The notes beneath the pieces were generated by a model. The model ran no database searches and had not been told where the DNA came from. It saw nothing but the letters and a program-made list of their open reading frames with translations. A stretch of 14,368 nucleotides of DNA from an uncultured Sulfurimonas sp. GTDB lineage: Bacteria; Campylobacterota; Campylobacteria; Campylobacterales; Sulfurimonadaceae. How positions within the stretch are numbered: position 1 is the first letter of the stretch; each line of letters begins with the position of its first letter. Made by a program: the position numbers and the translations under genes. Shown piece by piece: positions 6,171 through 12,517 of the stretch. Location: the NCBI GenBank assembly GCA_937914675.1, contig CALDOC010000512.1:1-14368 (forward strand), in the 5' to 3' direction.

Positions 6171-7484
6171 ATGAACAATTTCAAAAAAACAACTCTTAGT
6201 TTAGTAACGGCAGTGGCAATCGGTTTTACTGGTTGCGGTAGTAGTTCAACCGATGCGGGCGTAACGACTGACAATACTCCTCTTCCAACGGATACAACGA
6301 CTAACAACACTCCTTCAACAGATACGACGCTACCTGCAAGCATCACTACGGATATGCACCTTACTTCGGATAAAGTATGGTTGCTTGATGGTAAAGTTAT
6401 CGTTAGCAATAACGCCACTCTTACGATTGACGCTGGAACTACCATCGCGGGTAATACGCCCGCTTCATTTTTAGCTATCGCGGCTGGTTCAAAACTCAAC
6501 GCAATTGGAACTTTAGACAAACCAATTACCTTCACCTCTAAAAAAGACGTAGACGGTTTGTCATCAGACAACTCTCAAGGCGAGTGGGGTGGACTTATTT
6601 TAGCGGGAAACGCGTATACTCACTATAGCAACAACGTATACGAAGCTGATCCTACGATTAATTTTGGTAGCGCAGACCATGCGCATGATGGGGATTCTTC
6701 TGGTGATTTAGAGTACGTCGCCATTAAACACACCGGTTTTAAAGTATCCTTGGATAAAGAGTTGAACGGTCTTTCACTCGCTGGCGTTGGTTCTGGAACT
6801 AAAATTGAAAATATCGCGATTATTGGTGGAGCCGATGACGCTATCGAAATTTGGGGTGGAACGGTTAACTTAAAAAACGTTTATCTTTACAATGGTTCCG
6901 ACGACTCTGTGGACACCGACTTAGGTTACCGTGGAACTTGGGAAAACGTACTTGTGCAACAAGTGAAACTCGATAGCTACAACAACCACGATTCAGCCGC
7001 CATGGAAACTGGAAACGACGGTGACACAATCACAACCGATGATACCAACGCCACTCAAGTTCACATCATAAACATGACGGCTTACGTCAAAGGCGCCGAC
7101 GTTTCTATGAAATTTGACGCAGGCGTTATTCTTGAAAACGTTAAATTTATCAGCGATAACGTCGAAATTGGTTCAGCCGTATACTATAGAGGCGCCGACG
7201 TTGTTAATACAGGAGCGATGCATGTAGATGGAGCCGTTGAATTTTATAACTCAAATCACGCTTTAACCGCCGACAACGCTTATGCGAAAATTAACAATAA
7301 AAATGATGACAATTTGACTACCGCGTTTAGTGATTGGACTTTAGTCGCTGGACATACAGCCCTTCATATGGGTTCCGCTGGTTCATACGCCTTAGATAAA
7401 AATACTATTCCTGGAGTAAATGAAGCGAATATCTGGAAAGGAAAAGCTGGCACAAACGATCCTTTAGAAGACAAAACAAAATAA
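6171..7484 (+). CDS. Outer-membrane lipoprotein with beta-helix-like repeats, TonB-receptor partner candidate
   Basis: A 437-residue lipoprotein. The signal peptide ends in a lipobox FTGC with the lipidated Cys at 22. There is no Asp at +2, so outer-membrane sorting is plausible. A Thr/Pro/Asp-rich linker (about 27-60) follows. The rest shows repeated short beta strands and turns, such as NATLTIDAGTTIAG, LNAIGTLDKPITFTS and WGGLILAGNA, the pattern of right-handed parallel beta-helix proteins. The LTIDAGTTI...PITFTS...GEWGGLILAGNA signature is one I recall from lipoproteins encoded beside TonB-dependent receptors in several phyla. The many Asp and Asn residues could bind calcium. It has its own promoter with the same repeat array as the TonB operon downstream, so the two are probably co-regulated. 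Ligand and exact role are unknown. Confidence 0.88.
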   Translation: MNNFKKTTLSLVTAVAIGFTGCGSSSTDAGVTTDNTPLPTDTTTNNTPSTDTTLPASITTDMHLTSDKVWLLDGKVIVSNNATLTIDAGTTIAGNTPASFLAIAAGSKLNAIGTLDKPITFTSKKDVDGLSSDNSQGEWGGLILAGNAYTHYSNNVYEADPTINFGSADHAHDGDSSGDLEYVAIKHTGFKVSLDKELNGLSLAGVGSGTKIENIAIIGGADDAIEIWGGTVNLKNVYLYNGSDDSVDTDLGYRGTWENVLVQQVKLDSYNNHDSAAMETGNDGDTITTDDTNATQVHIINMTAYVKGADVSMKFDAGVILENVKFISDNVEIGSAVYYRGADVVNTGAMHVDGAVEFYNSNHALTADNAYAKINNKNDDNLTTAFSDWTLVAGHTALHMGSAGSYALDKNTIPGVNEANIWKGKAGTNDPLEDKTK

Positions 7485-7495
7485 TCAATTCCCCC

Positions 7496-7519
7496 TAGAC
7501 CAAGATTCTTCTTGGTCTA
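7496..7519 (+). terminator. Hairpin terminator or attenuator after the lipoprotein gene
   Basis: A perfect 10-bp stem, TAGACCAAGA (7496-7505) with TCTTGGTCTA (7510-7519), around the loop TTCT, 11 bases after the stop. The tail (TACTTCTCTT) is pyrimidine-rich but not a clean run of T, so termination may be partial and let some transcripts continue into the TonB operon. Confidence 0.55.
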
Positions 7520-7560
7520 TACTTCTCTTAAATCTCTTTCAACTCCCTCAATTACATAAC

Positions 7561-7604
7561 TGTCACCAAATAGTTACCAAAAAGTAATGATTAAGTAACT
7601 GCGC
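7561..7604 (+). promoter_or_regulatory. 11-bp direct-repeat array (Pho-box-like) upstream of the TonB2 operon
   Basis: Four units start at 7561, 7572, 7583 and 7594, with cores TGTCACC, AGTTACC, AGTAATG and AGTAACT; a fifth, weaker one may start at 7550 (AATTACA). The GTNA core recurs in strict 11-bp steps. The array ends 5 bp before TATAAT at 7610, the same spacing as at the lipoprotein promoter, and no -35 is seen. Each 11-bp unit is about one helical turn, so bound monomers would line up on one DNA face as in PhoB arrays. Confidence 0.68.
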
Positions 7605-7609
7605 TTTTC

Positions 7610-7615
7610 TATAAT
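7610..7615 (+). promoter_or_regulatory. -10 element of the TonB2 operon
   Basis: TATAAT 28 bases upstream of ATG 7644, with a GGGGAG ribosome site at 7635-7640. It is the only good promoter seen before the seven-gene run. Confidence 0.65.
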
Positions 7616-7643
7616 TTCACATCTTAAATTATATGGGGAGTCC

Positions 7644-8402
7644 ATGTCTAAAAAAACTATTAGTATTGCGCTAAGCATGGCGTTGACAACTACCGCTTTA
7701 CTCGCAAACTCTGAGAATATGGCAGAATCTTTAATGAAACTTCGTTCTCAAGTGGAACAACTCGACACGCGAATTAGTGACGAAAAAGATTCTTACAAAG
7801 CAAATATGAAATCGCTCACGATGCAAAAAATAGAGCTAGAAGCCATGGTTTCTCGTGAAGAACTGAAAATCAAACAGATAGAAAAAGAGCTTACGCAAAT
7901 AAAAATAGCCGTGAAAAATTCTAGCGTCAATTCTCAAAACTTAACGCCTATTGTAAACAAAGCGATAGAAAATCTTATCCTTTACATAAAAACGTCTCTT
8001 CCGTTTAAAACAAACGACAGAATAGAAGCTGTGACCACCGTACAAAACCAACTCAACGCGGGAACCATAACTCCACAAAAGGCGCTATCGATCGTTTACA
8101 ACGCTTACGCCGATGAGATGCGAATGACAAAAGAAAACGGTATTTTTAAACAAACCATTGAACTAAATGGCAAAAACAAATTGGTTGAAGTCGCTCGTCT
8201 TGGAACCGCCATGATGTTTTTTAAATCTCCAAGCGACAACGTGGGTTACGCGACGAACAGCAATGGCGTTTGGAGCTATAAAGAAGAGTTAAATCAAGAA
8301 AAACAGACTCAAATTTTAAACCTATTTGACGCGTTTAAAAAACAGATAAGAACTGGCTACTTTACGCTACCAAACGCGCTAGTGCTAAGTGAGGCGAAAT
8401 AA
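7644..8402 (+). CDS. DUF3450 periplasmic coiled-coil protein of a TonB2-type system
   Basis: A 252-residue secreted protein. A signal peptide (about 1-21, ending LLA) is followed by a long coiled coil (about 24-92) and a C-terminal domain. Matches to the DUF3450 pattern are SLPFKTNDRIEAV (118-130), EVARLGTAMMFFKS (182-195) and the following GVWSY. This family is found almost always as the first gene before TtpC-ExbB-ExbD-TonB clusters in marine gammaproteobacteria, and that is exactly its place here. Its stop overlaps the next start by one base (TAATG). The biochemical role is not established; a periplasmic scaffold for the TtpC/ExbB complex is plausible. The family assignment rests on motif recall plus context. 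Confidence 0.85.
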   Translation: MSKKTISIALSMALTTTALLANSENMAESLMKLRSQVEQLDTRISDEKDSYKANMKSLTMQKIELEAMVSREELKIKQIEKELTQIKIAVKNSSVNSQNLTPIVNKAIENLILYIKTSLPFKTNDRIEAVTTVQNQLNAGTITPQKALSIVYNAYADEMRMTKENGIFKQTIELNGKNKLVEVARLGTAMMFFKSPSDNVGYATNSNGVWSYKEELNQEKQTQILNLFDAFKKQIRTGYFTLPNALVLSEAK

Positions 8403-9706
8403 TGAAAAAAATCATACTACTACTTTTACTCATCTCCATCGGCCTTTTCGCCTCAACGGAACTTGAAAACGCTTACGCGAAAGAGTTCGCGTTTTTAAAA
8501 GCGCAAAAAGAGTCGCTCAAATCAAGAGTCTCTCAAATACAAAACTCAAACGCCAGTAAACTTGAAGCGACCAAAAACGAGCTTGAAAAATTACAGCAAA
8601 AAGTTTTAGAAAAAGAATCTTTGAGTCAAAAACTGAGTGATGAACTCTATCAATCTCAACAAAACCTAGAAAATACGAAAGACGACGCTTCTCTTCTTCA
8701 AGCGGTGTCGCTACAAGGTCAAGCGTCGCTAAAACAGTACTCTGTCGACATAGCGATTGATGAACGTAATTATCCTCAAACAATTACAGAAATTTACGCA
8801 AAAACTTTAGAGCTTACAAAAAAATTGTCATCGGTGCGCATAGAAGACGGCTCATTTTATTTACTGGACGGTTCGTCTAAAAAGGGCAAACTCATTAAAG
8901 TTGGAAATATCGCGACGTATGGCGTATCCGACTCAATATCGGGAGCTTTAGTTCCAGCTGGAGACGACAAGTTCAAAATTTACGCCGATATAAGCGCTTC
9001 GAGCACAGCGCAATCTTTAGCAAAAAATTCAAAATTTGACCAGCTCAATATATTCATTTATGAAAACGCGAATCAAGAGATAGCCGACAAAGAGGAAAAA
9101 ACGGTTTTAACCATCATAGATTCCGCTGGAATGATTGGTTGGGTCATCGTCGCGCTTGGCGGCGTCGGTTTACTCTTTTTACTACTGAGAGTGTTGTTTC
9201 TCATGATAAACAGCGGCTCGGATAAACTTCGAACCGATACGCTAAACAATCTTATAGAAAAAGGCGTTGAAAAGACTTTAGATTATTTAAAAGCGCAAAA
9301 AGGTTCAAACGCGAGAGTCCTCAAATCCACCGTTCGCAACATAGAAAGAGACAGAGAGCACATTGAAGACATCGTTTCCGAATCCATCATGCATGAAAGC
9401 ACGCGACTTGACAAATTGAGCTCAATCATTTTGGTAATCGCGGCCGTCGCCCCTCTTCTTGGTCTCTTGGGAACGGTCACTGGGATGATCGCCACTTTTG
9501 ACGTCATTACCGAATTTGGCACGGGCGACCCCAAGCTTCTCTCTGGCGGCATTTCCATAGCTCTAGTTACAACCGAACTTGGTTTAATCGTAGCCATCCC
9601 TCTTTTACTTGGCGGCAATTTGCTCAACAGTTGGGCTGAAAGCATAAAAGACAACATGGAACACTCAGCTTTACACATCGTAAATGAGTACAACAAGCAA
9701 AAATAA
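8402..9706 (+). CDS. ttpC: TtpC-like MotA/TolQ/ExbB proton-channel family protein
   Basis: A 434-residue ExbB homologue with a large extra N-terminal part. A signal peptide (about 1-17) leads to a coiled coil (about 30-95) and a periplasmic domain (about 110-235). A membrane helix (about 244-268), a cytoplasmic segment (about 270-335), and the two C-terminal helices of the MotA/TolQ/ExbB domain follow, with APLLGLLGTVTGMIATF (350-366) and GGISIALVTTELGLIVAIP (382-400). This architecture is that of TtpC, the extra component needed by Vibrio TonB2 systems for receptor energisation. The N-terminal extension may contact the DUF3450 product, whose gene overlaps it by one base. The stop overlaps exbB by one base (TAATG). 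The gene symbol follows Vibrio usage; orthology is inferred from architecture and gene order. Confidence 0.88.
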   Translation: MKKIILLLLLISIGLFASTELENAYAKEFAFLKAQKESLKSRVSQIQNSNASKLEATKNELEKLQQKVLEKESLSQKLSDELYQSQQNLENTKDDASLLQAVSLQGQASLKQYSVDIAIDERNYPQTITEIYAKTLELTKKLSSVRIEDGSFYLLDGSSKKGKLIKVGNIATYGVSDSISGALVPAGDDKFKIYADISASSTAQSLAKNSKFDQLNIFIYENANQEIADKEEKTVLTIIDSAGMIGWVIVALGGVGLLFLLLRVLFLMINSGSDKLRTDTLNNLIEKGVEKTLDYLKAQKGSNARVLKSTVRNIERDREHIEDIVSESIMHESTRLDKLSSIILVIAAVAPLLGLLGTVTGMIATFDVITEFGTGDPKLLSGGISIALVTTELGLIVAIPLLLGGNLLNSWAESIKDNMEHSALHIVNEYNKQK

Positions 9707-10323
9707 TGGACTCGCTAATTACGCTGTTTAATCAGTTTATGGTCTACATGAACAGTGGAGGCTTGGTCATGTGGCCACTGTTCGCGCTTGTAATAGTTTT
9801 ATGGTATGGGCTGGGATTTAGATACCACACCGTGCAAAGAGGAACTCAAAAAAGCGTTCGAGTGCTTATACGAAAATTTGCCTCCAACAAAAGAACGCAA
9901 GCTAGAGGTTTCATAGACTCCGCCGTCGTGGATGGACTCCAAGCGTTGCAAGAAACGAAAGATAAAACGTTGGTGAGAAGGCATTTAAACGACGCTTTTT
10001 ATTCTTATGAACAAGCTTTAAAAAAATACTCTCAACTCATAAAAACAATTGTGGTCGTAGCTCCGCTCATAGGTCTTTTAGGCACCGTGATAGGAATGAT
10101 TGAGACTTTTGACTCCTTGGCGTCGATGAGTCTATTTTCTCAAAGCGGCGGAATCGCCGGCGGAATATCTCAGGCGCTCTTCACGACTCAACTCGGTCTC
10201 GTCGTCGCGGTTCCCGGTTTGGTCATCGGAAGAATTTTAGATAAAAAATCCGCGAACATGGAAATGGATTTGGAACAAATTAAAGATATATTATGTAGCG
10301 AAGGAGATTTAAATGCGATTTAG
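9706..10323 (+). CDS. exbB: ExbB proton-channel protein of a TonB2-type system
   Basis: A 205-residue protein with three membrane helices (about 19-38, 111-132 and 153-177). The MotA/TolQ/ExbB core APLIGLLGTVIGMIETF (119-135) and GGISQALFTTQLGLVVAVPGL (152-172) are clear, including the Thr residues lining the proton path. It forms the inner-membrane pentamer around ExbD that powers TonB. Relative to E. coli ExbB (about 244 residues) it is short, as usual for TonB2-type versions. It follows ttpC with a one-base overlap and overlaps exbD by 11 bases; the exbD ribosome site lies inside its last codons. Confidence 0.93.
   Translation: MDSLITLFNQFMVYMNSGGLVMWPLFALVIVLWYGLGFRYHTVQRGTQKSVRVLIRKFASNKRTQARGFIDSAVVDGLQALQETKDKTLVRRHLNDAFYSYEQALKKYSQLIKTIVVVAPLIGLLGTVIGMIETFDSLASMSLFSQSGGIAGGISQALFTTQLGLVVAVPGLVIGRILDKKSANMEMDLEQIKDILCSEGDLNAI
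10303..10306 (+). promoter_or_regulatory. Ribosome binding site of exbD inside exbB
   Basis: GGAG within AAGGAG, 6 bases before ATG 10313, embedded in the final codons of exbB. It is one of the strongest Shine-Dalgarno sequences in the operon and fits the excess of ExbD/ExbB over TonB usual in these complexes. Confidence 0.65.
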
Positions 10324-10717
10324 ACGAAAAAAGAATGAAATTAGCGAAGTGGACATGTCGCCGCTGATAGACATGGTTTTTATTCTTCTCATCTTTTTTA
10401 TGGTTAGTTCAACCTTTACAAAAGACATGAAGCTAGACTTGGAACGCCCTGGAGCCTCGTCCGCTAGCCGCGCTTCAAGTAAGGTTATAAGAGTGTATAT
10501 TGACAATCAAGCCCAAGTGTACATAAACGCGCAACCCGTCAAACTATGGGCGGTGCAAGGTCAACTCAGAGAGATTCTAAGAGCTTCTACCGAAAAATCG
10601 ATTTTAGTCATTACAGACGAGACTATTCCCGTTGAAAAACTTATAGAGCTAGTTGATCAATGTAGATTGTCCGGAGCTAAAGACGTGGCGGTCGCGACTA
10701 AAAAAGAAGTGGGTTGA
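10313..10717 (+). CDS. exbD: ExbD biopolymer-transport protein of a TonB2-type system
   Basis: A 134-residue protein with a basic cytoplasmic N-terminus (RFRRKK), one membrane helix (about 16-36, SPLIDMVFILLIFFMVSSTF) and a periplasmic domain. Asp20 in the helix matches the protonatable aspartate of ExbD/TolR (D25 in E. coli ExbD) needed for proton-driven work. The periplasmic part shows the family pattern, ending in VEKLIELVDQCRLSGAKDVAVAT. It partners with ExbB and probably TtpC. The frame overlaps exbB by 11 bases, and its stop overlaps or touches the start of tonB. Length and motifs are complete. Confidence 0.94.
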   Translation: MRFRRKKNEISEVDMSPLIDMVFILLIFFMVSSTFTKDMKLDLERPGASSASRASSKVIRVYIDNQAQVYINAQPVKLWAVQGQLREILRASTEKSILVITDETIPVEKLIELVDQCRLSGAKDVAVATKKEVG

Positions 10718-11355
10718 TCGTGAAGAGCAAAAGTTCAGTATTGACTCATTTTAAAGCTTTACTTTGGTCTATCTTTGGTCTATTCTTTGTTTTTATCGTT
10801 GTAATCTACATGAACGAAGACGGTATGTCGCCTCATCAAAAAAAAGAGGCTAGCTCCATGAGTTTTGAAGTTCAAAAAGTGGTAAAACAAAAACCCAGAC
10901 CTAAAGAAAAACCTAAAAAAGAGTCAAAACCCAAATCTCATAAAAGCGCGCCCACTCCGAATCTATCTTCCACGTTAAGTGGCTTTGACACGGGGCTGGA
11001 CTCTTTTATGAACGATGACATGAACATGGACGAGAGCTTGCTTGGCGACGCCAACAAAGACGTCGTCATGAGTGAAAGCAGCATAGACAAGGCTCCCTTG
11101 CCTTCACAAAGAAGCGCCATGGAATACCCTAAAAAAGCCAAAAAAATGTCTATCAAAGGCTATGTGCTTCTAAATTTGCTTATTGATGAAAATGGAAACG
11201 TCGTCAAAGTGAAAGTTTTAGAGAGTGAACCTGAGGGCGTTTTTGATGAAGTTGCGACGCAGGGCGTCAAATCGTGGATATTTACGCCAGGCGAATACAA
11301 AGGCAAAGCCGTCAAAGTTTGGGCCAAACAAAAAATCAGATTTGATTTTCAATAA
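10714..11355 (+). CDS. tonB: TonB-family energy-transducing protein
   Basis: A 213-residue protein with one N-terminal membrane anchor (about 14-32), a periplasmic Lys/Pro-rich linker (about 58-82, with KPRP and KEKPKK-type repeats), an acidic Met/Asp-rich segment (about 90-125) and a C-terminal TonB domain (about 138-213). That domain shows GYVLLNLLIDENGNVVKVKVLES-type strands and VKSWIFTP, so it should bind the TonB box of the receptor. The linker is much shorter than in E. coli TonB, as usual for TonB2 proteins that work with TtpC. The start is uncertain: TTG 10714 overlaps the exbD stop (TTGA), and GTG 10720 (two residues shorter) is equally possible; an AAGAAG at 10704-10709 could serve either. 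Confidence 0.92.
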   Translation: MIVKSKSSVLTHFKALLWSIFGLFFVFIVVIYMNEDGMSPHQKKEASSMSFEVQKVVKQKPRPKEKPKKESKPKSHKSAPTPNLSSTLSGFDTGLDSFMNDDMNMDESLLGDANKDVVMSESSIDKAPLPSQRSAMEYPKKAKKMSIKGYVLLNLLIDENGNVVKVKVLESEPEGVFDEVATQGVKSWIFTPGEYKGKAVKVWAKQKIRFDFQ

Positions 11356-11365
11356 GAGATAAATA

Positions 11366-12517
11366 ATGAAAATATTTTTAACAACGCTACTAACGCTATT
11401 CTTGTCTTTATCAACGTTCGCAAGCGATAAAAAATCAAATGACGACGTTGATTACGTCGCGCTTGCGACCATACTTGTGAAAGATGCTTATTACTCTCGC
11501 GCAAACGACGCGCTTAAAAACGTAGATTTACAAGACAAGAACTTGGATAAAGCGCAATACTTTACTCTACAAGGGCTTGTCAAGTCAAAACTGCTTCAAT
11601 ACGGCGAGTCAAACGTAAACTTTTACAAGGCCATAGAAAATGGACAGACTCAAAAAAGTATTTACGTTTACGTCGCTCAAAATAGCTTTAAGCTCCAAGA
11701 GTACAAAAACGTAATCAACGCTTTGGACAACGCTCCAGAACTGCTTAAGAAGACTCCAAAACTTATGGCGTTAAAGGCCGAAGCGTACCACAGACTCAAA
11801 GATGACGACAACGCCCTTGGCATGCTCGCTCTTTTAATCAAGCTTCATCCACAACATTATGAGGCTTATAGACAAAGATTTACCTATTTGGTAACGCTTG
11901 GACTCTATCAAAGCGCCGTTGAAGACGCTGACGTTTATATGGCAAACGCCAAGGCGAATGAGCAAATCAACGTATCGTTCATAAACGCTTTAAGAAAATC
12001 GAAACAAACGACCAAAGCGATTCAACTTGCGCAAAACGCTCATCTTCTCTATCCTAAAAACGCCACCATCACGGTTCTGCTCGCCAACCTTTACATGGAT
12101 AAAGATATGATTCAATCCGCCGCGGATTTGTTTGACAAAGCGTCGCTTCAAGACTCGAAATATACAAAAGATTCCACTGAAATGTTTAGACGCGCGAAAA
12201 AATACGTTCAAGCTCTCTATAAAAGCACCCAAATTTTAAACGCCAAAGATAAGTACAAACAAAAAGTCGCCATATATCTGGAGTTTGGAAACTACGAAAA
12301 AGTGGCTTCGTCTCAAAGCGCCTTGCAAAGAAACGGTCTTTTAGAAGATCAAAACATAGTTTACGCCCTCGCCTACTCCTACTATGCGCTTGGCGAATTT
12401 GACGACTGCGAAACGCATCTCAAAAAAATAACGGACGCCAAACTATTTGAAAAAGCCATCGAGCTTAGGAAAAACATGAGCAAATGCAAAAACAATCACT
12501 GGGAGTGCGCGTTATGA
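11366..12517 (+). CDS. TPR-repeat periplasmic protein of the TonB2 operon
   Basis: A 383-residue protein with a signal peptide (about 1-20, ending TFAS) followed by an almost all-helical chain with repeats of the tetratricopeptide type. Examples are ALKAEAYHRLKDDDNALGML and the Y-A-L-A-Y-S-Y-Y-A-L-G-E-F region near the C-terminus. Four Cys-containing residues cluster in the last 45 residues (CETHL, CKNNHWEC). Its place directly after tonB matches the TPR gene that ends the TonB2 clusters of Vibrio. A scaffold holding TonB, receptor or DUF3450 protein together is the natural guess; no enzyme motif is seen. It begins 10 bases after tonB and its stop overlaps the receptor ATG (ATGA). Confidence 0.86.
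   Translation: MKIFLTTLLTLFLSLSTFASDKKSNDDVDYVALATILVKDAYYSRANDALKNVDLQDKNLDKAQYFTLQGLVKSKLLQYGESNVNFYKAIENGQTQKSIYVYVAQNSFKLQEYKNVINALDNAPELLKKTPKLMALKAEAYHRLKDDDNALGMLALLIKLHPQHYEAYRQRFTYLVTLGLYQSAVEDADVYMANAKANEQINVSFINALRKSKQTTKAIQLAQNAHLLYPKNATITVLLANLYMDKDMIQSAADLFDKASLQDSKYTKDSTEMFRRAKKYVQALYKSTQILNAKDKYKQKVAIYLEFGNYEKVASSQSALQRNGLLEDQNIVYALAYSYYALGEFDDCETHLKKITDAKLFEKAIELRKNMSKCKNNHWECAL

Noticed and set aside
6167..6571. Minus-strand open frame of 134 codons opposite the lipoprotein
   Set aside because: The Val/Ser-rich translation is the complement of the Thr/Asn/Asp-rich lipoprotein linker; no promoter or ribosome site supports it.
7583..7600. Fur box over the TonB operon promoter
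   Set aside because: The stretch with AATGATTAAG recalls half of a Fur site, but there is no 19-bp inverted repeat; the direct-repeat reading in 11-bp steps explains the bases better. Campylobacterota Fur sites vary, so iron control is not fully excluded.
9283..9696. Minus-strand open frame of 137 codons opposite ttpC
   Set aside because: It lies entirely within the conserved MotA/ExbB domain coding region and has no supporting features.
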